Shown here piece by piece: positions 18,608 to 27,641 of a stretch of DNA of 64,000 nucleotides (positions are counted from its first letter, which is position 1; every line of letters starts with the position of its first letter). The stretch covers positions 2,018,292 to 2,082,291 of the forward strand of contig CM001633.1 of assembly GCA_000309945.1 (NCBI GenBank), in the 5' to 3' direction. The stretch comes from Leptolyngbyaceae cyanobacterium JSC-12 (GTDB taxonomy: Bacteria > Cyanobacteriota > Cyanobacteriia > Leptolyngbyales > Leptolyngbyaceae). The position numbers and the translations under genes were made by a program. Under the pieces are notes generated by a model that worked only from the letters and a program-made list of their open reading frames with translations, made no database searches and was not told where the DNA came from.

Positions 18608-18733
18608 AGAAGTTGTTGTAAAAACCTTGAATTGTTAGGATGACAGCAAAATCCGTTTTAAAATGCCTGCAAGCTAAACGGATTCCCGATATCATTTAGC
18701 TTAAGTTATCATCCTCTCAGAGAGAAATTGAAC

Positions 18734-18856
18734 ATGGATGTCAAGTTGATTGTGGTAGTTCTAACAGCTTTGTTTACGGTATCTTGCCTATTTTTTGGCA
18801 CCCGAAATGGTTTCTACGATTCAGATAATTACCACGGAAACGGGTCTGCTCACTAA
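18734..18856 (+). CDS. 40-residue single-pass membrane protein, possibly Psb35-related
   Basis: A very short gene: ATG at 18734 behind AGAGAGAAA, 40 codons, TAA at 18854-18856. The product has one transmembrane helix (about residues 4-21) followed by a conserved-looking polar tail FFGTRNGFYDSDNYHGNGSAH. That tail matches my memory of small cyanobacterial proteins annotated as photosystem II Psb35-related; this is recall, not a search. Evidence for coding is the ribosome site, the helix and the compact tail. If correct it sits in the thylakoid membrane. The surrounding 255-base gap downstream has no other gene. Confidence 0.6.
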   Translation: MDVKLIVVVLTALFTVSCLFFGTRNGFYDSDNYHGNGSAH

Positions 18857-19111
18857 GAAATGAACCCTAAAATTACACTAGGTGATTATGAGAAACTCTT
18901 TTCGCTGAAAGAAAAACTGAGTGTTTTCGCATAGATCGCTCACTGCTTTGCTCGCAACAAAAATCAAGGCAGGTTTGAGTTTAATTTAGTTCGTCATAAC
19001 CCCCTTCTAGCAAGGGTATGCAAAAATCCGTCGAGGTGTTTCATAAAACACCTTATGAAAAGCGTAGGAGGAAGGTTTAGCGATCGCCAGTTATGAGGAA
19101 GTTAAGCAGAC
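18857..19111. other. Intergenic region with a perfect hairpin
   Basis: No gene seen. At 19034-19053 AGGTGTTT pairs perfectly with AAACACCT around the loop CATA. No adjacent T tract follows on the + strand. It lies 58 bases before the GTG of the metallo-beta-lactamase-fold gene, so a role in its leader is possible. Confidence 0.5.
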
Positions 19112-20788
19112 GTGATTGAGCTGGAATGTCTGGCATACGGAGTGGGGCATGCAGATGAAGGAGTCTGCCTAATGCTTCGGCTCGGCCCCTATCGCATTAT
19201 GTTGGACTGTGGACTGACAGACTTATCACCTATTATCAGCCAAACGAAGAAAGGAACTCTTCCAGCCGACCTGGTGTTATGTAGCCATGCTCATGCCGAT
19301 CATGCTCGTGGCTTGCTAGACTTGCACAAAGCCTTTCCTCAGCTTCCCATTTATGCCAGTGAGGTCACCACTCAACTGCTTCCCTTAAATTGGGCAACTA
19401 TTCCTCTCGCTGAACTGCCCTTCTTTTGCCATGCCCTGCCCCTACGAACGCCAGTTGAGTTCTTGGATGGGTTAAGTGCAGAGCTTTATCCATCTGGGCA
19501 TCTACCTGGAGCCACGGCAATTTTACTAACCTACACTCCTCCCACCCCAGCCGAATCTTCCCGCTCCTATACCGTGTTTTACACTGGCGACTTTTTCTTG
19601 TCGAACACCCGGCTAGTAGAAGGTTTACCGCTGGAAGAATTGCGCGGCTCCCAACCAGATGTATTGATTGTGGAAGGGAGCTATGGCACTTCTCGCCATC
19701 CCCATCGCCGTCAGCAAGAAAACCATCTAGCAGATCGGATCAATCGGGCGATCGCCTCTCAGCAATCCATTCTTCTCCCTGCCTACTTAGGCTTAGGGCA
19801 AGAATTACTGGTACTGTTGCGCAGCCATCACTACTTCACTGGACGTGATTTGGATATTTGGGTAGATAGCTCAATTGCAAAAGGCTGTGATGCCTATCTG
19901 GAAATCCTGCCACACCTGCCAACCTCCGTGCAAAACTTTGCGCGGCATCAATCGTTGTTTTGGGATGAGCGGGTGCGTCCTCGTGTGCGTCGTCTTTTGC
20001 CTGACTACCGCTCAGATGTAGCAAACGCCCCCTGCATTGTCCTGACAGATGAAACAACTGATCTGCGGCAATACTATCGCGCCAATCCACGAGAGTGGCT
20101 AATCTTGCGCCCTCAAGAACCCCATCGTCCCGTAGCTCAGGCTGCTGGCAATCCTCGTTCAGCCAACTCTCCACTGACTGAAACTTACTTACTGGCGCAA
20201 CACTGCGATGGACCTGGTACAACCCAACTCATTCACAACCTTCGTCCACAGCATGTTGTGTTTTTCCACGGTTCAGAAACTTACCTCTCTGATCTGACTG
20301 GGTTAGATGAACTTCATAACCGCTATCATCTGCACACCCCGTCTGTTGGCAGTCGGGTGGAATTACCCATTGGAGAAACATTTATTCAGCCAGCTGCTCC
20401 AGAAACGAGCTACGAAGGCGAATTGACTGAATTGGATACGGTTGTGACAATAACGCTACCCAACGCGATCGCGGCCGATCCACGTTGGCGGTTGCTTGCC
20501 GATACAGGTTTAATTGAAGCCCGATGGCAAGGCGATGAACTCATCCTGCGGGGGTTGCCTCAACGAGAACTGCTTCGGCAAGGGAGCGATCGCCTGTTGG
20601 ACTGGATGGATGCCAACTCGCCTCTGCGCAACTGTTGCAATAACTGTCGCCACTATCGCGGACAACGCTGCTGGAACCCAGCATCTCCACTGTTTGAATT
20701 TAGAGTCACCCCAGAAGGTTTTTGCCCAGTGTTCGAATCAGCTCAAACACCACCGGAAGAAGGGAGCGATCAGGAGATGAGGAGATGA
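19112..20788 (+). CDS. Metallo-beta-lactamase-fold hydrolase with C-terminal Cys cluster
   Basis: A 558-residue protein. The N-terminal half is a metallo-beta-lactamase fold with the metal motif SHAHADH at residues 58-64, a further ligand region YPSGHLPGA and the aspartate in FYTGDFFLSNTRL. The order resembles beta-CASP RNA-processing nucleases, with HVVFFHG near residue 385 as a likely late metal site. The last 50 residues carry a cysteine cluster, Cys508, 509, 512, 520 and 538, which could bind zinc or an iron-sulfur cluster. The start is GTG at 19112. It is followed after 125 bases by def. An RNA-processing or related hydrolase is likely; the exact substrate is not shown. Confidence 0.75.
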   Translation: MIELECLAYGVGHADEGVCLMLRLGPYRIMLDCGLTDLSPIISQTKKGTLPADLVLCSHAHADHARGLLDLHKAFPQLPIYASEVTTQLLPLNWATIPLAELPFFCHALPLRTPVEFLDGLSAELYPSGHLPGATAILLTYTPPTPAESSRSYTVFYTGDFFLSNTRLVEGLPLEELRGSQPDVLIVEGSYGTSRHPHRRQQENHLADRINRAIASQQSILLPAYLGLGQELLVLLRSHHYFTGRDLDIWVDSSIAKGCDAYLEILPHLPTSVQNFARHQSLFWDERVRPRVRRLLPDYRSDVANAPCIVLTDETTDLRQYYRANPREWLILRPQEPHRPVAQAAGNPRSANSPLTETYLLAQHCDGPGTTQLIHNLRPQHVVFFHGSETYLSDLTGLDELHNRYHLHTPSVGSRVELPIGETFIQPAAPETSYEGELTELDTVVTITLPNAIAADPRWRLLADTGLIEARWQGDELILRGLPQRELLRQGSDRLLDWMDANSPLRNCCNNCRHYRGQRCWNPASPLFEFRVTPEGFCPVFESAQTPPEEGSDQEMRR

Positions 20789-20913
20789 GGAGATCAGCAG
20801 ACGTTTAGCGCTAAGATAAGTTAAGACGGAATGATTCCGACCTTTAAGGGTTGTGGTAGGTCTGGTTCAAAGGATTTGACTTTTAGACATTTATCAAAGC
20901 GAGTGCCACGTTC

Positions 20914-21480
20914 ATGACTGCTGAGGTTTTAGTTGAGAAGAAGAAGTTAGCAAAGCCACCACTAGAGATTCATCACTTGGGCGATCGCGTATTGCGCCAG
21001 TCAGCAAAGCGAGTTGCAAAAGTGGATGCTGAGATTAAACAGATAATTCGAGAGATGTTGCAGACGATGTACAGTGCAGATGGCATCGGGCTGGCTGCAC
21101 CTCAAGTTGCGGTGCAAAAGCAAATCATTGTGGTGGATATAGAACCCAATGAAGCGGCAAAACCTCCTTTGATTTTGATCAATCCAACCATCATCAAAAG
21201 TAGTCGAGATCTGTCGGTGACTCAAGAAGGATGTTTGAGTATCCCAGGCGTCTATCTCGATGTGAAGCGGCCTTCAGAAGTTGAAGTGTCGTTTAAAGAT
21301 GAAACAGGTCGTCCTCAGCGCTTGAAGGCAACTGGTTTGTTAGCATGTTGCATCCAGCACGAAATCGACCACCTAAATGGAGTCTTATTTGTGGATCGGG
21401 TGGAAAATGCATTACTGCTTGATCAAGAGTTGAAAAAACAAGGCTTCTCATCGAAAGCGGTACAAGCGATCGCTTCCTAA
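20914..21480 (+). CDS. def: Peptide deformylase
   Basis: Removes the N-formyl group from nascent proteins. All three family motifs are present: GIGLAAPQ at residues 57-64, EGCLS with metal ligand Cys107, and QHEIDH with metal ligands His149 and His153 around catalytic Glu150. The 188-residue length is typical, with a slightly extended Lys-rich N-terminus. The gene stands alone on the + strand between the metallo-beta-lactamase-fold gene and a tiny membrane protein. Confidence 0.97.
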   Translation: MTAEVLVEKKKLAKPPLEIHHLGDRVLRQSAKRVAKVDAEIKQIIREMLQTMYSADGIGLAAPQVAVQKQIIVVDIEPNEAAKPPLILINPTIIKSSRDLSVTQEGCLSIPGVYLDVKRPSEVEVSFKDETGRPQRLKATGLLACCIQHEIDHLNGVLFVDRVENALLLDQELKKQGFSSKAVQAIAS

Positions 21481-21588
21481 ATCTCTGATGAAGAATACCT
21501 AAATCGGGTGACGGGGTTCTACCAGTCTGCTTAAATCTTTAGACTAAGACTTTTACTTTTACGCTGATGAATTCAGGAGTGATTACGG

Positions 21589-21783
21589 GTGACTCCAAAA
21601 AGTGGTGCTTTACTGGCAGGTTCATGTGTAGCTGCAATTGCAGCAGTTGGTTGCGTGTTTGAGCTGTCTTCAGGTGAGCCTGATCTAGGAGGGATGGTGA
21701 CTGGAATCATCCTGGTTCTCAGTGTTCCACTGGGTATTCTGTGTTTTGTAGCAGCAGTGCGAGATACCAGGGCAAATCAGTAA
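21589..21783 (+). CDS. Small two-helix membrane protein, unknown
   Basis: A 64-residue protein that starts at GTG 21589 behind a good ribosome site AGGAG (21575-21579, nine bases upstream). It has two hydrophobic helices (about residues 7-26 and 34-58) separated by a short acidic loop (SSGEPDLGG). I do not recognise the family. The ribosome site and hydrophobic pattern support a real gene. Confidence 0.6.
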   Translation: MTPKSGALLAGSCVAAIAAVGCVFELSSGEPDLGGMVTGIILVLSVPLGILCFVAAVRDTRANQ

Positions 21784-21933
21784 CCAAAATCAGTAACATC
21801 GCTACTTTTCCAAATCGCTACTTTTCCAAAAGTATCTAGCTTTTAGCTTTGAAGCATTTGGCAAAAAGCCGATTCTTGCCTGAGCGGATTCATCATTAAG
21901 AGACCTATCACGCTAGTAAGTTACCACCCTACA

Positions 21934-23343
21934 ATGACGGGATCGGAACGATACATTGCATATCTTCGGTTACTACCCAGTTCCACTGGGGCATCCCCCA
22001 AGCAATCCCTCTATCGCTTAACAGGTTCGGCTCAGTTTGCAATTGGCAGAGATTTTCGTTGCCAGATAGCCCTTGATCCAACTGTTTATCGCTCCGTGTC
22101 TCGAAGACACGCCGAAGTTAGCCCCATTCCTGGGTTCGATTCAACTGACGGAATGCAGATCTGGCAAGTTTGCGACTTGAACAGTAGTAACGGCACTTTC
22201 GTCAATGGTATCCGGTTGCAGGGCTGCCAGGTGTTACGGATTGGAGATCGCATCTCACTAGGGCAAAATGGTCCGATATTTGTCTTTGAATACCAAACCA
22301 GCAGCGAATCTCAGCCCGAAGAACCTCGTTATTCTGCCCCCCATTCTCCTATTCCACTATCAATCGACAATCTCTACCCCACTGCTCCGCCCCCTGCTCC
22401 TTCTGCATCCAACCAAGCACTTGATACCGTTAGTCTGACGCAACTATTTCCTATCTTGTCTACCGGGCGGGAACTTACCCGGAAAGCCTACCTATTACCA
22501 GCTGGAACTACCGTTCTATTCGTAGTTTTACTGTTTCTAGCGATTGGGAATTCATCCGTTTTTAATGCGCTGCTAGCAACCTATTTGGCCGGTGCTGCCT
22601 ATTACTTTATCTATCAACTATGCGGCAAGCGAAAGCAATGGTGGATGGTTGCTTCCATGATGGTTGGCACTGCTCTGCTGTTAGTCAGTCCCTTGCTAGA
22701 CCTGTTTATTTTTGTATTTCACCGTCTTCTACCGGGAGATTTAATCAACACCACGGCTCAAACTAATTTTCTGATTCTTCTGATGAAAATGTTTTTTGGG
22801 GCTGGATTAATGGAAGAGTTGCTGAAAGCAATTCCTGTATTAACGGCGGCATGGATCGGTATCTGGTTAAAAACACCTCTGCGTCAAATGGTGGGAGTAT
22901 GGGAGCCGTTGGATGGAATCTTGCTAGGAGCAGCTTGTGCTGTTGGGTTTAGCTTAATGGAAACACTAGGCGTTTATGTTCCGGCAACATATCAATCCGC
23001 TCTAGCATCGGCAGGACAAGATGCCGCCCAACTGGCAGGGTTACAACTGTTGATTCCCCGCGTTCTGGGTTTAGTAGCAGGACACATGGCTTACAGTGGT
23101 TACTTTGGCTACTTTATCGGCTTGGGCGCTTTGCGACGGCGACAACGACGATTAATTTTGGGCGTAGGGCTGCTAACGTCCTCATTGCTTCATACGCTTT
23201 GGAATGCGGCTGGCTTGATCAGTCCAGTTTTCTTGGCATTGATTGGAGGCGTTTCTTACGCATTTCTAGGTGCGGCAATTCTTAAGGCAAGAGCGCTATC
23301 ACCCACACGATCGCAAAATTTCGCAACCCGGTTTTATCAATAA
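21934..23343 (+). CDS. FHA domain-PrsW family intramembrane protease fusion
   Basis: A 469-residue protein. Residues about 20-120 form an FHA phosphopeptide-binding domain, with FAIGRD, SRRHAE and NSSNGTFVNG at the conserved positions. A Pro-rich linker follows, then a multi-helix membrane domain (about 185-460) with the PrsW-family signature EELLK (Glu294-Glu295), FSLMETLGVY (Glu343), and a His in VAGHMAYSGYFGYFIG. PrsW proteins are glutamic-type intramembrane proteases that cleave membrane proteins such as anti-sigma factors. The FHA module suggests control by a phosphorylated partner. It converges on a minus-strand cassette that contains another FHA protein. Confidence 0.85.
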   Translation: MTGSERYIAYLRLLPSSTGASPKQSLYRLTGSAQFAIGRDFRCQIALDPTVYRSVSRRHAEVSPIPGFDSTDGMQIWQVCDLNSSNGTFVNGIRLQGCQVLRIGDRISLGQNGPIFVFEYQTSSESQPEEPRYSAPHSPIPLSIDNLYPTAPPPAPSASNQALDTVSLTQLFPILSTGRELTRKAYLLPAGTTVLFVVLLFLAIGNSSVFNALLATYLAGAAYYFIYQLCGKRKQWWMVASMMVGTALLLVSPLLDLFIFVFHRLLPGDLINTTAQTNFLILLMKMFFGAGLMEELLKAIPVLTAAWIGIWLKTPLRQMVGVWEPLDGILLGAACAVGFSLMETLGVYVPATYQSALASAGQDAAQLAGLQLLIPRVLGLVAGHMAYSGYFGYFIGLGALRRRQRRLILGVGLLTSSLLHTLWNAAGLISPVFLALIGGVSYAFLGAAILKARALSPTRSQNFATRFYQ

Positions 23344-23381
23344 TCTAGTTTTATCAATAATCTAAATTATCAATACTCTAA
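23332..23381 (+). repeat. 17-bp tandem repeat across a stop codon
   Basis: The unit TTTTATCAATAATCTAG (23332-23348) is followed by a copy with one change (23349-23365) and a degenerate 16-base third copy (23366-23381). The first unit contains the last codons and the TAA of the FHA-PrsW gene, so the array begins inside the coding sequence. Confidence 0.65.
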
Positions 23382-23412
23382 AAGTCAGGAACCTCTTTCT
23401 GATCCCTGACTT
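23382..23412. terminator. Possible bidirectional terminator between convergent genes
   Basis: AAGTCAGG (23382-23389) pairs with CCTGACTT (23405-23412) around a 15-base loop, between the convergent stops at 23343 and 23447. No long T tract follows, so termination is inferred mainly from position. Confidence 0.35.
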
Positions 23413-23446
23413 CTGAAAGTTTGATTGCTGACTTTGCCCAATTTCG

Positions 23447-24142
23447 TCAAGTGCTCTGTGAGGTTTGCAATTCGCTGAGAGCATATCGAGCGATCGCTAA
23501 CCCTAACCGAGCCTTCTGAACTTCTGAAAGTTGGTCCCACTCTACCTGAGGAACTTGAGCAATAAAAGCATCTACAGTGCTCGTCATACCACCATTCCGC
23601 ATTTGCACCGCTAGCGGGCGAGCTAAAACATAAAAATCTTCTTCAGTTAAACTAGGGGCTACTTCACGTACACACTGCACTAATTGATCTGCCAGAGTGC
23701 TGGACGCTTCAGAAACAGCTTTTTGCGTATCAGCAACAACCTTTTGCGCTTGTTGGGCGATCGCAACCAGCCAGTTTTGAGGCACTCGCGCAGCAAAGCG
23801 CTCTACCAGGGTTGCCTGCAAGCTAACTGTAGACCAAAGATGGTCAATGCCAGCAAAGAAAGAACGCGAACGACTGACAATTTCTTCTTCCTGCCATCCA
23901 TCGAAAATAGAAGGAAGATCACTCTCAACAAAATATGCTTCTGCCTCCGGCATTAAAGGGTTCCAGGGGTAAGCAATCTTAGCCTTCGGATCTTCTGCAA
24001 CCGTCACCACTCTCTCATCAGACGCTTCACTAATGGTTTGAATAAAGGAGATTCCCTCTGAGGATAGTAAGGCTGCAAAAAAGTCTTGCTCAACCGTTGC
24101 ATCAACCTTTCCTTCATTACCGGAACAGAGTTTTTCTTCCAT
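23447..24142 (-). CDS. Unknown protein encoded next to the CHAT-FHA gene
   Basis: A 231-residue protein from the ATG at 24142, which follows AGGAG by eight bases; an ATG at 24163 is less likely because it overlaps the region upstream of that ribosome site. The sequence is acidic and largely helical, with no membrane segment, signal peptide or motif I recognise. It contains Trp-rich patches (AYPWNPLMPEAEAYF, FDGWQEEE) and a heptad-like region QAQKVVADTQKAVSEASSTL. It lies 122 bases downstream of the CHAT-FHA gene on the same strand, so it may be its partner, regulator or substrate. Confidence 0.65.
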   Translation of the reverse strand: MEEKLCSGNEGKVDATVEQDFFAALLSSEGISFIQTISEASDERVVTVAEDPKAKIAYPWNPLMPEAEAYFVESDLPSIFDGWQEEEIVSRSRSFFAGIDHLWSTVSLQATLVERFAARVPQNWLVAIAQQAQKVVADTQKAVSEASSTLADQLVQCVREVAPSLTEEDFYVLARPLAVQMRNGGMTSTVDAFIAQVPQVEWDQLSEVQKARLGLAIARYALSELQTSQST

Positions 24143-24264
24143 CTCGCGGACTCCTGCATGCACTGAAAAAACAAATCAACTTCGCTGTTGACAATACCTA
24201 CACACTCACGGACGACAGTTTCGGAACCGAAATGAAATTTAGGACAAAAGTCGTGCAGTTCCGC

Positions 24265-25926
24265 CTAAGAACTAGAAGATGGTAGATCATTTGGGCTAGA
24301 AATGACAAATTCCATCGCCTCATTTTGGGTGCTACCAAACTTGATTTGGGTTCCCGGAGTCAATTCGATCTCTTTATGGTGCAGTTTTTGCCAGCCTCCG
24401 TTGCTTAGCATCCAGGTGCCAAAACGAGAAAAATCTTTGAGGAAGTAGCTGAGATGATCATCTCCATCCTGCCCATCCCGGCACAGAATCATTGCATGCT
24501 CACGAGAGACTCCGCTCTCGTCTTCTTTCAAGACCAGGTCGTTTTCTGTACTTCTGCCAATTCGCATCAATCCGCCTCGCACCTCCCAGACTCGACCATC
24601 TTTGAGCGATCGCAAATAGGCAACATGTGTTGGTGGTTCTGGAGGACCAAAGCCAGTTTCGTTCATTTCTAAAGGCTTCAATAACTCCCCATCAAACTCT
24701 GGATGCATATACAACACAGGCAGCGTCCAGGTTTGTTGATTGAATTTGTAGAGTGTTAACAAATGCTGACGCGCTACGGCAACAGCTTGATCGATTGGCA
24801 TCCGTTGCGACAAGGATTGAGCAAACACTTGAATAAAGCTAATAGCTTCGTGATCAGCGATCGGATCTCGCATTGCCAACACCGCTGGCACACCATGATG
24901 AATCAAGACTTCAGCTAAACTGCTACGAGGAATCGGCTGAGCAAGTTTCACGCCTGGAACACATTCCAATCCGTTGCTATCTTCGTAGTGATCTGGTTGG
25001 GCACCCCAACAGGCATTAAAAACAGCTAACTTGACCTGACAACGGGTCAACACCTGTGCCAATTCCGTTCCATTCAGGGTCATATCTGAGCACAGAAAGA
25101 TAACCCCTCCATCGGGTCCTGGCATTCCGTGCCCAGCATAAAACAGCACATTATAAATGCGCTTTTCCAAAGCCTGAATCAGTTCCACTGGAGACGGTTG
25201 AACTAGAGCATCTACCTGACAATTAATTCCTCTAGAAATCCCTATGCTAGAATTACCAGACGTTTTCAGCACCTGAGCAAGGGTTGCAGCTTCTTGCTCA
25301 AGTTTTAGAGTTTGTAAAGTATCGTTAGAAACCCCACTGCCGCTCACGGGGTCAGACGGTTGTCCCAGAACCAGTAAGATTCTTAGGGCATAATCAGACC
25401 GAAGCGGCGGTAAAGAATTCACATCGCTAGTTGTGCGGCTGAACAATACTTGCTGACTGAGAGAAATTGCCTGCCTACCAGGAGCATCTTGCATAATTTC
25501 CCAGGGTAGAGCGATCAGACTAGGATCACGAATTTCGAGCCGAAATCGTAACGGTTTATTTTGTCCTATCGCAATCCCCTGACTTTGATTCAAACTGGCA
25601 ACAATGGCACCATCGAATAACCATTGCCAAAGTTTGACACCTAATGTTTGCATTAGGCGACTGGACATTCCTCCTGTTTGAGCACTTTCCGATAGCATTT
25701 CAGGTGTATTGCCTGGAGCCGTAGGATAGGGAGGCATCCGTCGATTGGAAAACATTTCCTGCCACATCTGCCAAAGTTCGCTGAGGTCATTTGACCAAAC
25801 GCAATCGCGCAACGCTAAACCACCTGGATAGGGGGCATGAGTCACATGAATAGCAAAATGTGCCGCTCCAGTTGTTTGTAACGGAGTGACAGCTAGACTC
25901 AGATCAGGAGTTCCAGATGAAGGCAT
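24265..25926 (-). CDS. CHAT domain (caspase-like) protease with C-terminal FHA domain
   Basis: A 553-residue protein. Residues about 100-400 form a CHAT domain of the caspase/separase clan, with a likely catalytic pair His266 in FYAGHG and Cys306 in FNACWG. The preceding PLRFRLEIRDP and ALPWEIMQD match the usual CHAT N-terminal strands. Residues about 435-540 are an FHA domain with RIGRS at 455-459 and SREHA at 474-478. No TPR repeats or membrane helix are present, unlike many CHAT proteins. FHA binds phosphothreonine, so activity may be controlled by a Ser/Thr kinase, which is not in this window. It is followed by an unknown gene on the same strand. Confidence 0.85.
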   Translation of the reverse strand: MPSSGTPDLSLAVTPLQTTGAAHFAIHVTHAPYPGGLALRDCVWSNDLSELWQMWQEMFSNRRMPPYPTAPGNTPEMLSESAQTGGMSSRLMQTLGVKLWQWLFDGAIVASLNQSQGIAIGQNKPLRFRLEIRDPSLIALPWEIMQDAPGRQAISLSQQVLFSRTTSDVNSLPPLRSDYALRILLVLGQPSDPVSGSGVSNDTLQTLKLEQEAATLAQVLKTSGNSSIGISRGINCQVDALVQPSPVELIQALEKRIYNVLFYAGHGMPGPDGGVIFLCSDMTLNGTELAQVLTRCQVKLAVFNACWGAQPDHYEDSNGLECVPGVKLAQPIPRSSLAEVLIHHGVPAVLAMRDPIADHEAISFIQVFAQSLSQRMPIDQAVAVARQHLLTLYKFNQQTWTLPVLYMHPEFDGELLKPLEMNETGFGPPEPPTHVAYLRSLKDGRVWEVRGGLMRIGRSTENDLVLKEDESGVSREHAMILCRDGQDGDDHLSYFLKDFSRFGTWMLSNGGWQKLHHKEIELTPGTQIKFGSTQNEAMEFVISSPNDLPSSSS

Positions 25927-26053
25927 TTGTAGACGGTATGACGAGATCCAGGCGGATCGATACTCTGTATGATTTTGAATAACAAGTTGTTATACCAGTC
26001 TAGTGCCTGGACGGGATGATGTTGTTAGGAATTTCCACCTCTGAATCGTCTTT

Positions 26054-26449
26054 CTATTTGGAGGTGAGGGCAGCTTGCGCTAGGGTCCAGTCGGGACGAA
26101 GATCACGAGCCTGCCGCAAGTAGGGATGATAAATTTCCACGTGGGGGTTGGGTGTATTGAAGTGGATCAGGAACCGAATACAGCGTTCCAAACTTCCTTC
26201 TACGTGCATTTGTTGGACATCCAGCAGGGGGACGTTTGACCAGTGGGCACGTTCACGAGCGATCGCGGCAGGAAAAATAGCATCCAGGTCGCGGGTTACA
26301 GAGAACGTTACACTCACAATCTCATCCATATCTAACTGATTGTGAATCTCTAGCTCGTCCAAGAGTTCGTTGACTGCCTCTCGAATTGCCTGAACTGAGT
26401 TTTCTGGCACCGTTGTTGCACCACGAATTGCTCGAACTCGCCAACCCAC
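26054..26449 (-). CDS. aroH: Chorismate mutase, AroH type
   Basis: Converts chorismate to prephenate for phenylalanine and tyrosine synthesis. The protein starts WRVRAIRGATTVPENS and continues with VTFSVTRDLDAIFPAAIARE and the active-site region MHVEGSLERCIRFLIHFNT, matching the trimeric AroH family. The frame extends upstream to 26491, but a GTG at 26449 directly follows a perfect GGAGGA ribosome site at a spacing of seven bases and yields the standard family start, giving 131 residues. It lies 129 bases downstream of sppA on the same strand. Confidence 0.92.
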   Translation of the reverse strand: MGWRVRAIRGATTVPENSVQAIREAVNELLDELEIHNQLDMDEIVSVTFSVTRDLDAIFPAAIARERAHWSNVPLLDVQQMHVEGSLERCIRFLIHFNTPNPHVEIYHPYLRQARDLRPDWTLAQAALTSK

Positions 26450-26578
26450 GCTTGTATCCTCCACACGCTTCAGTTGTTGATGATGTCTCAAAACTTTTTT
26501 CCCAAAAACCTGGCTTTACTATTTCTACTCTGATCATGGCTAAAAACCTATCAAACGTCAGCCAAATTGGCAAAACCT

Positions 26579-27418
26579 TTATGGTCTATATAACCAAAGC
26601 GGCAAACCGTTTGTTGAAAGCTCAAATTCCAACCATTCTGCACCAGCGGCAAGCCCCGGCAGCGATCGCAGTTGGTTCATCGAACTGGTCTCTCTGGACA
26701 AAATGCGGTTGAGGAGCGTTTTTTTCTCTTCCAGGGTGAAGCAGCGGGTTTTATCTGGGTCGAGTCCTACCAGTTCTGCAGCCCAACGACGAGCATCTTC
26801 TTCAGTTCCCAGGCGATCTACAATGCCCAACTCCACTGCCTGCTGCCCGGTAAAAATGCGCCCATCAGCAAAGGTTTTCACGGTGTCTACTGCAAGTTGG
26901 CGAGCTTCGGCAACCGTTTGGACAAATTGCTGATAGCTGACATCGATTAACTCTTGCAAAATGTGACGTTCCTGGTCGGTCATTTCGCGATCAAATGCCA
27001 GGATATCTTTATAAGGGCCGGATTTGATCACCTTAAAGGATACTCCCACCCGCTCCAACAGTCGTTCCAGGTTATTCCCTCGCAGGATTACGCCGATACT
27101 GCCAGTAATCGTGCCAGGATTTGCCATGATATATTGAGCACCCATGCCAATGTAAACCCCGCCGGATGCAGAAATATTCCCAAAACTCGCAACAATCTTA
27201 ATTTTCTCCTGAAGTTTTTTCAGCGCCGTGTAGATTTCCTGGGAATCACCGACAGTACCGCCAGGACTGTCAATTCGTAGTAATAGAGCCGGAAATTTGC
27301 GTTCTTCGACTGTTTTCAGCGCTTCCAACACACGTTTTCGGGTAGCACCTGCGATCGCGCCATTAATCTCAATCCGAGCAATTTGTTTACGAAACCGAGG
27401 CTTGATGAGCCAGACCAT
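26579..27418 (-). CDS. sppA: Signal peptide peptidase SppA (short form)
   Basis: A 279-residue ClpP-fold protease that degrades signal peptides after export. The catalytic serine is Ser85 in NISASGGVYIGMGA and the general-base lysine Lys137 in SGPYKDILAF, the S49 dyad. The single-domain length matches the short bacterial form rather than the fused E. coli form. The N-terminus lacks a strong membrane anchor, which is common in the short class. It is probably co-transcribed with aroH downstream. Confidence 0.93.
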   Translation of the reverse strand: MVWLIKPRFRKQIARIEINGAIAGATRKRVLEALKTVEERKFPALLLRIDSPGGTVGDSQEIYTALKKLQEKIKIVASFGNISASGGVYIGMGAQYIMANPGTITGSIGVILRGNNLERLLERVGVSFKVIKSGPYKDILAFDREMTDQERHILQELIDVSYQQFVQTVAEARQLAVDTVKTFADGRIFTGQQAVELGIVDRLGTEEDARRWAAELVGLDPDKTRCFTLEEKKTLLNRILSRETSSMNQLRSLPGLAAGAEWLEFELSTNGLPLWLYRP

Positions 27419-27641
27419 GATGCATCAATTCAATATGAGAACGTAACAGCCTGCCACTCATCCCCATACAACAGAAAATTGAAATTCAGAGGGACTGAAT
27501 GACAAAAGTTATACGCTCTAGTGTGCCTCAAAGATTACAATCTTGCAGCGCTTTAGTATGATACGTTGCTTAACATAAGTACAAGTTTGGCTACACTGGT
27601 ACAAAGAATGTCATGCTATCCCTCTTCTAATCTCACTCCTC

